Of a stretch of DNA of 64,000 bases, positions 11,616 through 22,900 are shown one piece after another (the stretch's first letter is position 1; each line of letters starts with the position of its first letter). Source of the DNA: Adineta ricciae (taxonomy: Eukaryota > Rotifera > Eurotatoria > Adinetida > Adinetidae); the NCBI GenBank assembly GCA_905250025.1, contig CAJNOJ010000466.1:1-64000 (forward strand). The letters are read 5' to 3'. Under the pieces are notes generated by a model. That model saw only the letters and a program-made list of their open reading frames with translations. It did no database searches and had not been told where the DNA came from. The translations under genes and the position numbers were made by a program.

Positions 11616-12046
11616 TAGGCATGCATCGAGCCCGAACGTTCGGGTTCGATGAGTTCGGGTTCGAGTTCGGTTCGAAGGTTCGGGTTCGGGTTCGAGTTTG
11701 GACTTGAGTTCGGTTTCATGGTTCGGGCTCGGGCTTGGGCTCGGAGCCGAACAGTTCGGGTTCGGAAGTGGATGCTTCGGGTTGCGATCGTCATACTAAA
11801 ATGTCGAATCATTGACTGTTCATCAAACAATATTAAAATATTTTTGTGTGAACTTTCTATGTAAGTAATTATAATCATTCAGAAATTGCGAAGCAATACG
11901 AAGTATCAAGTGAAATTCAAACTGAATCTTAAAGCTGAAGTGCCATGATAACAAAAAACGATAGAGAGACTTTATCTAATGATTTCCAACTTTGCTATGT
12001 GAAACCATTTGCGAAAGAGAAATACGTTTTCGTTTTTATTTATTTT
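11616..12046 (+). mobile_element. left end of an hAT-type transposon inserted in the ART gene
   Basis: Begins TAGGCATGCATCGAGCCCGA and is full of subterminal TTCGGG/CCCGAA repeats up to about 11775. The first 240 bases are nearly identical to 19601-19840; after that the two sequences differ. The 8-bp duplication at its edge and the end sequence fit the hAT superfamily. The rest of this stretch, up to the gap, shows no coding sequence. Open frames reading Arg/Thr/Glu/Pro repeats here are only the TTCGGG repeats translated. Confidence 0.75.
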
Positions 12047-12047
12047 N
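12047..12047. other. assembly gap (single n)
   Basis: The join puts transposon sequence from copy B next to the 3' part of the copy-A ART gene. The identical 67-bp overlap with 10267-10333 shows that the right side belongs after 10333. Confidence 0.9.
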
Positions 12048-12530
12048 CCTTCACTTAAACGCTCGAATTATATTGAATGTTATGTAAATTTGGCCCAACT
12101 ACAATCTGTGATCGGACTTATCACCGAAGCTCGAATGAACTATGAACAAGAAGTTGAGATGTATTTACAGGAAGAGAAGCCAAAATATTATTCAAGTGCA
12201 TTGGTTTATAACAAAATATCAAAGTTGTTTATTGAACAAAAGGACGATTATAATATTGGACTTTATTATAAACAGAAAGAACTTGAATTTCGAATAAAAC
12301 ATGACGACTCAATTGCCACTAAAACTGAACTTGGTATCGATTATTCTAATAAAGATTTGGCTGAAATTCATGAATCACTGGGGGATATATACGTTCAGTT
12401 AGGCCAATATGGGTTGGCACGTGAGAATTTCAATGTCTCAAAACAATTTTACGAAAATACCCATTGCTATGACAAAGAAAAAAGAATTCAAACTGTTACG
12501 GATAAATTAACAAGTATACAACAATGTTGA
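12048..12530 (+). CDS. ART-TPR gene, copy A, 3' part
   Basis: Open from the gap to TGA at 12528-12530. It encodes the last TPR helices: PSLKRSNYIECYVNLAQLQS, YYSSALVYNKISKLFIEQ, LAEIHESLGDIYVQLGQYGL, ending RIQTVTDKLTSIQQC. It is the direct continuation of the frame that ends at 10333. The stop lies about 110 bp from the end of the convergent FAD oxidase gene, an arrangement repeated in copy B (26990 and 27114). Confidence 0.75.
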   Translation, partial: PSLKRSNYIECYVNLAQLQSVIGLITEARMNYEQEVEMYLQEEKPKYYSSALVYNKISKLFIEQKDDYNIGLYYKQKELEFRIKHDDSIATKTELGIDYSNKDLAEIHESLGDIYVQLGQYGLARENFNVSKQFYENTHCYDKEKRIQTVTDKLTSIQQC

Positions 12531-12643
12531 GACTTTCAATTTCCATGAACTATGAATATTGAAGGGCAGTTTTACGGTCATCTTATTACAAGTTTAAAGA
12601 AAAAATATATAGACAAAGGCGAAGAAAAGTTTGGATATTCGTG

Positions 12644-14377
12644 TTAAAACTTAAATCCTCCTGTGCGGTTCATTACACTGTCGGTATCCCATGCTTTACG
12701 AATACTCTGAAGTCGTGCTACATTGTCTCCATACATTTCGGATAGAGTAGTACTGTCAAGAGCATAGTTAGGATAACGAATTTGTTTTGTAGCATTGCTG
12801 TTTTGTCCATTATAAAGTGCTGCTTGTAGAATAGCATCTGCAGATAATTTAATCTCATTGACAAAATAATCATCATCTGCAGGCAGTCGCCAGCTAAACT
12901 GAAGAAATATAGGTAGAAGAGGGGTCGTTGATGGGCAGTGTGGATAAGCACCACCCTGTGACTTGTCGAAATAAGTTGGTAAAAATGGTTCTGCAGTAAA
13001 CGACGCGAACGCATCGAGTTTCGAGTCAAATTTTGCTGCATTGTAGATGGTTTGATTCTTGAGTTCTTGGAACACACGATCAGTTAAATTGGTAACTGAC
13101 ACTGTATGGAAACGACCGCTAGAATAACGACAAGTTAGAATAGTATATCTCGAAGGCTAAACACGATCACTTCCAGTGTGAGAGATTTACTTACCGTCGA
13201 CCATCGGTAACATAGATGGGCACAACTTTAACGAATGAAAGAAACGAACGAGTTTTGAGAGTCCCCATATGAGGAATATTTATAAACTTCTTAAATGTAT
13301 CATCGGGAGCTCTTGGAGCATCATAGAAGAGAGTTACGTCGAACGTGACCAGTCCTGTTTGGGGAGTGAATGAGACCAAAGCTTGTGCTTTGGGATCTTT
13401 GTTATTATCTCGAAAATCCATAACAGCTTTCAGGACGTCATCAAAGCGCTGTTCATCGATATAAACAAGTAGACCACCATAGACTTGAGTTTGTGGGTGA
13501 GCATGTAATCTGAAATTGGTGACGATACCAAAATTGTTAAAACCACCTTTTAATCCAAAGAAAAGATCGGGATACGAGTTATTCGTTACGTCGACAATTG
13601 TACCATTCGGAGTAACAAGCTAAAAAAAGATCATAATAGACAATAACTTCATCTAATTTCTACCTCATAGCCGATAACATTGTCAATAGCGAGACCAAAT
13701 TGATTCGATTTCCATGAATAACCGCCACCGAGAGTGAATCCAGCAACGCCAACACCCGATACACGACCACCGACGACATTGATGTTGTGTGGCTCGAGTG
13801 CCTTGTACACATCGTCCCAAAACAGTCCTGGGCCCACATCAACTGTCTGATTGTCGGCATGAACAATAACGTTGGAAAATCGTCGCATTGCAATATGAAC
13901 ACCTATCGTCGAGCTAAACAGAGGATTTGCACTATGTCCACCGCCTTTCACAGCAAAAGGAACTCGGTTTTCTTGGACAATTTTCATCTAGATATCAACT
14001 TTTATCGTTTTGCGGTTGATGACAAGCAGTTATTTGGCTTACAATGATAGCGACATCATCAGCCGTTGAAGGTTCGACCGTACAAGCCGGATATTGAGTG
14101 GATGATATGGCATAGTGCTTGATATCTTCAAAGTAATTTGGATCGGGTGAATAGAATACTTGGGTATGTCTAGCCTTGTTTTTTATGCTCTCGCAAATAT
14201 CCTTTAGGTTATTATCGATTCCTACAAGTCATACGCAGTCTGCATCACTAGACGGTCTAAAAACGAAAAATACTTACTCTTAGGCTTCGTTGCAGCAGGA
14301 ATGATTGAATAAGCATTAGTGAACGAGATGAGCACTAATACACCAATGTGAATGGTCCATTGAATTCTTGAACTCAT
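12644..14377 (-). CDS. berberine-bridge-type FAD-linked oxidase, copy A
   Basis: Five exons (14278-14377, 14043-14221, 13664-13987, 13195-13619, 12644-13118) with small GT-AG introns give 500 residues. The start ATG 14377 opens a signal peptide (MSSRIQWTIHIGVLVLISFT). The FAD_binding_4 domain has the GGGHS motif, whose His is the usual covalent FAD link, then GGRVSGVGVAGFTLGGGYSW. The second link Cys of bicovalent members is a Val here, so single attachment is expected. The C-terminal BBE module ends with the normal NY...YGDN.ARLQSIRKAWDTDSV pattern. Family enzymes oxidise sugars, alkaloids or other alcohols with O2. The family is common in plants, fungi and bacteria and rare in animals, so horizontal origin is likely (inference). 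It converges with the ART gene. Confidence 0.88.
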
Positions 14378-17147
14378 AACTTGCCTGCAATGTTTTCTTT
14401 ATCAATATGAAAATTATTATCAAATGTTAACTTACTTTTTAGTCATGTTTAAAAATGTGCAAACATCAAGATAACTTTTCTTAGCTACTTTAAATTGAAA
14501 ATGCACTTTTAAGTGAAATCTCAGAATACCTTTCATGTCTTCTAGTTAAAAGTACGATCAGATATCCGTACTTTTTTTAAAGAACCTTTTGAATTTTGTA
14601 AAACAGAGCGGAGGTTGCAAAAAAAACAGAAAGAAAGAATAAGCAAAAAAGACAAATAATAAATGGGAGTAGAAGATAAGATGCGCATGTTTTGCTTCTA
14701 AAATTAATACGGCCTGCTTATGAAGTGCCTCTCATATTACTGTTTTCTAATGTATATTGAAAAACAGAAGGTCTCTTGAGACTAAGCTAAATTATCAAGA
14801 TTGAATACTAATCTACGGATATCCATATCCAAAAACACCTACGAAATGAAGATGAATAGTCATATTTAGATGTGTATCAATAACAAAACAATTTCTTTCA
14901 CTTGAACGACGGTAGGATAACCGTAGCGAATATGCAATTACATCGTTACTCTATCTTTTGCCGTGTTCTATACTCATCGATTCGGACTGGAGCACTGCAA
15001 AACATCACAGCTTTAAGAAAAGCCATGTTTGTGCAAACAATTTCCAGCAATACTACATTAATCAGAAGAGTGAGTCGTAGAAAATATCTTAATCGGAAGT
15101 AGATGTTTTTAAAACAATGGAAGTTAGCAGCGGATTTGAATATTTCTTGCTGACATTCGCTCCAGTACTTGAGATGAGTCTGAAACTCCTGAGATGAATA
15201 GATCTCGTCATTTCGTATTGAAATATGTAACTGAAGTAGGATGTCCCTTGTGAAGCCTAATGAAAATAGATTGTGAGCGTACTCATAACATGATAACCAT
15301 ATAGTTATCTGGCTGGACGTACATGTATATATCTTTTGAAACGGTAACAATTAATAAGAGGTGGTGTGGAAATATTCTTTCTTGAAAGAATTGAAAACAA
15401 TCAATTAGATGGATTTAGGATCGTTGCCCATGTCAAAGTTGTACGGTAGGAACCAGCAGGATCAATGATTTTCCGACGATTTCCTGCAATGGGAATCTAA
15501 CTTCGTTTCCGGTCATCCACTTCCGATACTGTTCCAGTTAATTCCTTGACACGGATCACATTTTCTGTAATGATTACGAACATATGAACCGGCATTTTCC
15601 CGTGTTTTCAGATTTTAAATCGTTCAAAAATATATTATCTATTAATGTGTATTTAAGTGCAAAGAAATTTTACAACATAGAAAGAAGTGCTCGCTTGTGG
15701 TTATATTGTGAATTGGTTATTATCTGAAAAGTTCTCAAATGATTAGTACACTCTTTCAAAATCTCAGATGAATACGTGAATTTTAAATCCCCTGCTCAAA
15801 TTAATATATGTGTAGGTAAAATAAAGTAATAATCTAATAAATAATTACCATAGTATTATATGTGATGCATTGTTTTTATTATGTTTTTTTTTAAATTAAC
15901 TCTGAGTTCTCGAGGGGTGTTTGATGAAGTAGATACGTGTGATACATAAACACAATGTTGTGTTTGATTTAACCATAATGACGCACAATATAATTTGTGC
16001 TTTGTGGCGAAGTTCATTTTGCTGTGAAACTTTAGCATAGTAACATAATATCATGAACAAAAATGCATTGTGCATTGAAGTGTAACAAAATACTCTTCGA
16101 AATTGCCCCATAATTTCCTTCTCATATGAACTAAGGCTTTTGACATCAAACATTCAATTTTCCAATGGTTTGCCAGTCATAAACAAAAATCAGTAGATTT
16201 CATATCAATCTACAATCCGATTACATATCACGCCGAAAAAGAAAACTGAATTCTCAGTATGCCTTTCGCATTAACAATAGTGACATGTTTCTAAAACATA
16301 AAAGTACGGTAAATATCTCGATTACTCAGCTCTTTACAAGGGGAAAATAGCAAACTCCAAATTTCTAACAGAAGTTCTAAAACTCTTGAAGTAGCGGAGT
16401 ACAGTCTAAATTACTCAGAGCAGATAAAATATGCCGGAGGTCAATGTGAAGTATGTCCAGGAGTTCCATTGGGAGTACCGACTGAAATATGTGAATTTTA
16501 TCCAAAAATCTCATATTGACAAATTTGTGCTCCCATACTCCATGTGGTACTCCAGTACTTCAAATGATACTTCCATACTCCAATTTCAATTCAGCACTAT
16601 AATCAATCGTACATCTTCCCCAGCAAATTCAGTGGCTGAACAGTGCCATAAATCTCACTGGACCATAACTATTGAAGCGCTGTTGCCGCAGAATCCTTCA
16701 AAAACATCGATTAACGTTAAATCTATAAATTATATCGTGCCTCAGTTTTATGTATGATGCAATCTTTTGTGAACAAAACATCCCTACGCATCGAAGAGTA
16801 CATGATTTCATATAAAATAAGTTGTTGGAAATACAATAAACCAATGGAGTTTTGGAGTACCGTTTTCCCTTTGAAGGAACTTTTATTAATTGAGTGCGAG
16901 GTTAGTTGATTGAAAAGAAAACAAATAATACACATATTACGTACGAAAAAAACATATATAAATCTCTTTTCTTTTCTTTTCTTGGACAGAAAAATGCGAG
17001 CAGAGAACTAAGAGAATAATACAACAAAAACGAAATGATTACACAAAAACAGATTTGCAAATAAATATAGATAAAGTAAAACTATTTTTACATAATCATT
17101 CGTATGCGAAAGATTATGGATAAGTTCTAATTGTAAATATTTATTTC
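14378..17147. other. noncoding stretch of haplotype A
   Basis: Collinear with 28850-30461 and 35449-36669 of haplotype B, which share 5' flank of the oxidase and 3' flank of the GPCR. No gene seen. Copy B has an extra piece of about 190 bp near 30110-30300 and the 5-kb composite insertion (30462-35448); this copy has neither, reading straight through near 15815-15830. Confidence 0.6.
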
Positions 17148-17783
17148 TCAGTTCGCTTTGTTAAAATGGTTTAGGTTTGATGAAACAGTTTTCGATTGTA
17201 GATGCCCTCTGTTGAAGCTAACCGGTAATCGAATGTGTTCAGCGGGACGTTGCATAAATTCTATATTTGTCGGTGTAATCATTCTTCTTCCTCTTGTTAT
17301 GATGCTCATTAGTTCATAACGAAATTCAGTAAATGTAATCAAGTAAATTGGCAAATTTAAAATAGGGAATGTGTATTGAATTATATCAATTGCATAAATT
17401 AGATGTATACCCCAGTCAGTTGCATAAAGCGAACCATAAAAGAAAGCATAATTAATTGAAGATGGTGTACGCATTATTACGAATAAAATACTTGTTATTA
17501 TAAGAGTTATTGAAATAGATCGATGGCGAACTTGAGAATTTTGTATACTCGTCGTGCGTCGTAATCGATAAAGATGATAAACTGAAATACCATTGAATAA
17601 AATTATGAAAAATGATGGAATAAGATTATAAACACACAAATGTATTCGATGATATAAAGGATAAAGTATATATAGTTTTGAATTGGTATTAATTTGTCCA
17701 TTGATATCTTGATAACAAACAAAGAGTAAAATATGAAAATTGAAAAGAAAAAAGAATCCAATGATACAACCGATCATAATTAA
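17148..17783 (-). CDS. rhodopsin-class GPCR, copy A, C-terminal part (cut by gap)
   Basis: Open from the gap at 17784 to a stop at 17148. It encodes TM4 to TM7 and the tail of the receptor that is complete at 36670-37740. The membrane core is nearly identical, while the last 50 residues differ in about a third of positions (for example PTNIEFMQRPAEHIRLPVSF against PTNIEVMKRPAEHIGLSIRS). The N-terminal part of the same copy is at 55160-55385; about 200 bp in the middle is missing. Confidence 0.8.
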   Translation of the reverse strand, partial: LIMIGCIIGFFFLFNFHILLFVCYQDINGQINTNSKLYILYPLYHRIHLCVYNLIPSFFIILFNGISVYHLYRLRRTTSIQNSQVRHRSISITLIITSILFVIMRTPSSINYAFFYGSLYATDWGIHLIYAIDIIQYTFPILNLPIYLITFTEFRYELMSIITRGRRMITPTNIEFMQRPAEHIRLPVSFNRGHLQSKTVSSNLNHFNKAN

Positions 17784-17784
17784 N
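17784..17784. other. assembly gap (single n)
   Basis: Cuts the copy-A GPCR on the left and the coiled-coil gene on the right. The true partner of the left side is 55160 onward. Confidence 0.9.
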
Positions 17785-19542
17785 CGTTCATTACCATCGG
17801 AGCGCGGTCGAAAACCGATAATTTCTGTTTAAGAATAATTTGCTGACGTTGTGTTAAATTGGTTTGTCGTGCTGTAATGTTATTATTTAATTGAATCAAC
17901 GATTTCGGCAGTGGTACTTGTCCATTAGCACTATCAATGAACTTCTTCTTTTGTTCAGCAATAATATTTGTATGACTTCGAACTGCCTCTTCGGCAGTAG
18001 TAATCTCTAATAGTATCATATCGTATTAGAATTGAGCAATTGTTTTCGATCGACGATAGGATAATTCTGCACGTTTATCTTCATTGAATATTGGTTGCTT
18101 TAACATCTGTTCCATATTATCAATGGAATGATCGAGTAGAACAAATGATGCAGGTAATCGTTTCGTATAGATACGTTGCTTAAGAATGGCTACCTTTTCT
18201 TCAGCTTTCAATTTTTCTCTTGTCGCTTGCCAAATGATTTTAGCCAAACAAATCTAAATAATATGATAAATTTATAGACTACTGTTAATGTAATATATTA
18301 TTATCGGTTTTACCTGATCTTGAGTTGGACTCATATCATAAAATCTTTTCACACAACGATTATCTTTCACATCATATTGTAGTAATAATTTTTTATCTTC
18401 AAATTCTTTAGCTAATTTCTTTTGACCTTGAGTAACAAAAGCAGTAATAATTGTCAATAATCTATCCATATCGAATGATGTATGAATTGATTTTTGTTTG
18501 TGTTGATTTAATTTATTTTCCAATTCTTGAATTCGATCATTAATCAGTTTTTGATGTTTATTAAGTTGAATTTCTGTTTTAAATTTAAATCGACAAAGAT
18601 TATTTTCTTTCACTATCTTTGTTTCCAAAGGTGAAGACCAAATAGATCCAGTCGTACATTCAGTATGATAATGTTTCCAATAGTTTTCTTCGAATTTCCA
18701 ATAAGAACTATTACTCAATAAATGAGCATATGTACGAACAAAATCTAATTTTTCCGATGTATCTAATAACTGATTGATATATGCTTCTGCTTCAGTTGAT
18801 GATTGTGTTAACATTTTTTTAAATATTTCATTGTCTACTTGTAAATATTTTGGTTTCTTACTATCCATTGTTAATTGAATAGTATCTGTTGTTGATTGAG
18901 TAATATCTGCTTGCTCATTGATATTATTCATGGTAGTAGTACGTTGTCGTTTCTTTGAAAGATCAGATATTGACATTTGACTCATAGACATATTTATACC
19001 TCTTGAACGTTTTTCTCCTCTACGTTTTTGAGTTTGAGGTTTTCTTGTATGTTCATTTTCTACTGGTTCCTATTACGCGAATGATTAAAAAAAATTAGAA
19101 AAATAATTGTTGATTTGAACTGTTTTTTTTTACAATAAATCTTATTTACCTGATCAACAGTAGTGACCAGAAATTCTTCTTCCATATAAGAAATAGTAGT
19201 AGTTTGTTCATTACTTTGACCTTGATTATTTTTGTTATATTGATTACGTAAATTATCCACTTCTGTTTTAGTTAATCCTTGCTTATACAATTTTGCTACA
19301 TATCGTTGACGTTTACGATCACCGCGACTTTTTTTCTTCTTCTTCTTCCTCGTCGTCGTCGTCGTCGTCGTCGTCGTTTCTTCCTGTTGTTGCTGTGGAT
19401 TATTACTATTATTATTAGCGCCATTTGATTCTCTTGTCGTCAAATTCTGTGGTTGTGAATGTGATAGATTTGTATGATCTTCACTAATTTGCTTTGATGA
19501 ACTTGTTATCGGTTGAGATTTATAAGTGGTATGTCGATTCAT
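17785..19542 (-). CDS. unrecognised coiled-coil protein, 3 exons, 3' end cut by gap
   Basis: Exons 19150-19542, 18314-19069 and 17785-18253 join in frame across 80- and 60-bp introns. Start ATG 19542 (MNRHTTYKSQPITSSSKQIS). Exon 1 has a Gln/Thr-rich run coded by a CGT/GTC trinucleotide repeat (about 19350-19377), a Lys/Arg cluster and RQRYVAKLYKQGLTKTEVDN. Exon 2 has a KKRQRT basic patch and long helices with heptad-like leucines (LINDRIQELENKLNQHKQ). Exon 3 is predicted all-helical. The frame is interrupted once in exon 3. I do not recognise the family. It lies between two hAT left ends (11616 and 19601) and is not seen in haplotype A, so it may be a transposon passenger or part of another mobile element. 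Function unknown. Confidence 0.5.
19350..19377. repeat. trinucleotide microsatellite (CGT)n
   Basis: About nine tandem CGT units within exon 1 of the coiled-coil gene; on the minus strand they code the Thr run that precedes the lysine cluster. Confidence 0.8.
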
Positions 19543-19901
19543 ATTGAATATATCTTTGATCTAAAAGGAACAAAAGAGACTAATGAATTAAATAGATGAG
19601 TAGGCATGCATCGAGCCCGAACGTTCGGGTTCGAGTTCGGTTCGAAGGTTCGGGTTCGGGTTCGAGTTTGGACTTGAGTTCGGTTTCATGGTTCGGGCTC
19701 GGGCTTGGGCTCGGAGCCGAACAGTTCGGATTCGGAAGTGGATGCTTCGGGTTGCGATCGTCATACTAAAATGTCGAATCATTGACTGTTCATCGAACAA
19801 TATTAAAATATTTTTGTGTGAAGTTTCTATGTAAGTAATCAATATTGTTCAAAAATACAAAACAAGCAAATTTTCCTACACATTAACTAATTTTCAACGT
19901 C

Positions 19902-22900
19902 TTATTTACCTTCATTAGATAGCTTGTCCTTGAGAAATACAGAATAACTAAGATTATCCGAAGAAAGACGAGCACGTTGCTTACGTCCGTAGTACGCAGA
20001 AATACTAAATGCTGATTCGGATTTAACACTAGTGCTAGGAGAAGCCAAATACTTTTGAGCTAATGTTGCTAAATTTGGCAATACAAAACAGTGCTGCTTC
20101 CAAAACAAAAGCGGATCATATCGATCGACTGCCATTGATACGAATTGAGCAGCTGATTTTTTATACGTTTTGAATTCCTCATTCGATACTTTTGTCATAG
20201 TTGTAGTTGGTTTTTGGTTATCCTTGGCGTCTTCGCCGTCCAACGTATCAACAAAGTAATCGATCAAAGATTTCTTGGACTTTTTTCCTGTCGTGAATGA
20301 ACCACTATTGGTATTTGAAGTATTATTCGAATTCGGTGTTGTCGTCGCTGATGGTTGATGACGAAGTTTCTGTTTGATTTCATATTCAATCAGATTGATT
20401 TCATTGTTTGACATAACTGACATGCCATAAGGATCGAAGTATGCGTAAAACTGAAATAAGGAAAAGGAAATTGCTCTCATGAACAATGATGCGTTATTGT
20501 TAATAAAAACTTACTTGGATGACTTTTGATTGTAAGGAATCTTGCAAATCATAATAGATCATCTTCTTCAATAAACACCTTTTCATGTTAATTAATAGTG
20601 GATCATCTGTTGGACGATAAACAGAAAGAAATTCTTTTTCAAGCCGACGATAAACATAGAAAGCAACGCCAATTGTCGAGTATTCTGTGCCACTAAGAAC
20701 TTTCGTACCCCTGTAGAAAGGCTTGAGTACTTTTATGAGCATTTCTACCGTATGCCAACAATCACTACTGAATTCGTAAGAACTAAGTCTCTGTAACTGT
20801 TGCTTTGTCATATTCAAATTTGTTTTGTTTTGAAATAATTCATTAATTACACCTCGATGCATATTCAATGTTTCAAGCATCTTGTAAGTTGAATTCCAGC
20901 GAGTGCGCACATCAATAACTAATGATCGTCTGATCTGATTGTTTACATTACTTTGATTATGTTGCTCTTTTATTTTATTTAAAAAAGATGATAAAATTGA
21001 ACAGTCTTTTATCATATTGATTAAATATCGGCTTTCTATGGCAACAAAACAAACATAAATGATCTCAATAGATACTCGAAAACGGAACAAAATTCTTGTA
21101 GAATAACAGAGAATAAATACTCACTTTCAATGACTAATTGAATGCGATAATCCGGTTTCTCTGATGCTAAATCTTCATCTTCATTTGAATCAGTATTGAT
21201 TCCTATTTGGAAATTATCTTCATATATTGGCAATGAATCATCTTCTGATTCGCTACTGGTTGATTTGCGATCGTCATCATCTTCTTCTTCGTCGTTGCCT
21301 TGAGCATCATATGAATCGATTTCATTATTTTGTTGACTGTTCTAAACAACCAGAAAAAGATATATGATAAATGTGAGAAAGAGAAACAAGAAACTGACAA
21401 TTTCTTGACTTTCTTTTTGTGAATCGACATTATCAGTAACATTGCCATCTTGATCAATATTTGCTTCACTTGCATCAAGGATATTCACCTTTTTTAATGA
21501 CTGACTCAATCGTTCTTCAGGATCAATAGAAGTCTCATCGATGGTGTTCTTTTTCTTCTTATTGGACCAAACACATAAACCATTGCATATTATCAAATGA
21601 AGTAAATGTGCTTGACAACGAATACGAGATATATCGGAACGTGAGAAATAATCAAACATTTTAACCATGTTTGGCGCTGCGTCACACGTAATGCTAGCAA
21701 CCTTGTCGAATAATTTCAATTCAACTAATTGTTTTTCGATTTCAGTACCAATAGAATGTGAATAATGTCTTGTTAGAAAGGAAGAAAAGCGCAAAGTTGT
21801 TGAATTTAAAACGAAGTCGTCTGTTATATAATGACCAGTTAATACTAAATAAGACACACCAGTGAGATCAGACCAGAAGTCTGTAGTAATGGAAATAGAA
21901 TTCAGTTTTGTCAAGTCATCTATCATCGATCGAACATGCTTAGTATGAAGACGTTTTAATTGTTTCGAAATTGAATTTCGATGTGGAGGCGTATAGTCTA
22001 ATAAATAAACATGAGCATACCAGATATAAATACAAAGTCGAATATTTCCCTACTTGGTAATGCTAACCGAATAAATTTTTTGACTCCAGATTTAGAAAAA
22101 TCACCAAAACTTCGACCATCCTCTACAATTGCAGCAACAACCGCATCATCGAGTTTCTTCTTAAATTGTGAAGAAATTTTCTTGGTACTTGAACGGTTGA
22201 CTAGATTTTCTTTTGGCTTAAACTCTTTTATTTGATGAGCATGTTGTAAATGCCGGATTAAAGTAGACGTCGAGCAGGCTTACCAAATCAAAATTTCAGA
22301 AATCAGGGATTTTTGAGGAAAAATCAGGATTTTATCAGGAGAAATTTTCTCCTAAATCAGGAGAAAAATCAGGAGGTTTTTGCAAATATATGAGAGGTAT
22401 TATGTGGTTGCTACTAGATGGAATTTGCGTTTGGTTGATTATGAATATAAATACAAAAAAGTTTTACAGTCTTCTGCTTAAAATGAATGATAAAATCTTT
22501 CCGTTTCTTCTAGTAAAAAAATCGATAATAATATAATTTCACAATGCTCATTTCGAGATTAATTTTATACGCTTATGAGAAAACAAAGATAACATAGAAA
22601 ATCAAAATTGAATTACCAATAAATATAAATAGAATATGTAAAATAGAAAATATATAACTAACCATTGACTAATGAATTCGTGGTACTTTTGCAATATGAC
22701 TGTATTTATCTGACGATCGAATTTTTTTGAGTATATCGGGTTTAGTTAATAAATAGTCATAAAACTCTGTGCATGTTAGATGAGTATTGAGTTTGATCTT
22801 TAATTCTGCTCCAACTAAATCATGATTCATCTTATTTCTGTTGTTATTCCATAGAAATTTCATGTGACTAAAAACTGATTCGCAGAAGGAATTCGATGCA

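Noticed and set aside
11616-11860. Long open frames on both strands rich in Arg/Thr/Glu/Pro
   Set aside because: They are the TTCGGG subterminal repeats of the hAT end; the same frames appear at 19601 and 26700.
13660-14047. Overlapping frames on both strands in the oxidase gene
   Set aside because: Shadows of exons 2-3 of the oxidase; no family resemblance.
16430-16880. Possible MITE with GGAGTAC/GTACTCC words (also 36030-36415)
   Set aside because: The words are in inverted orientation but no matching termini or duplication could be defined; too decayed.
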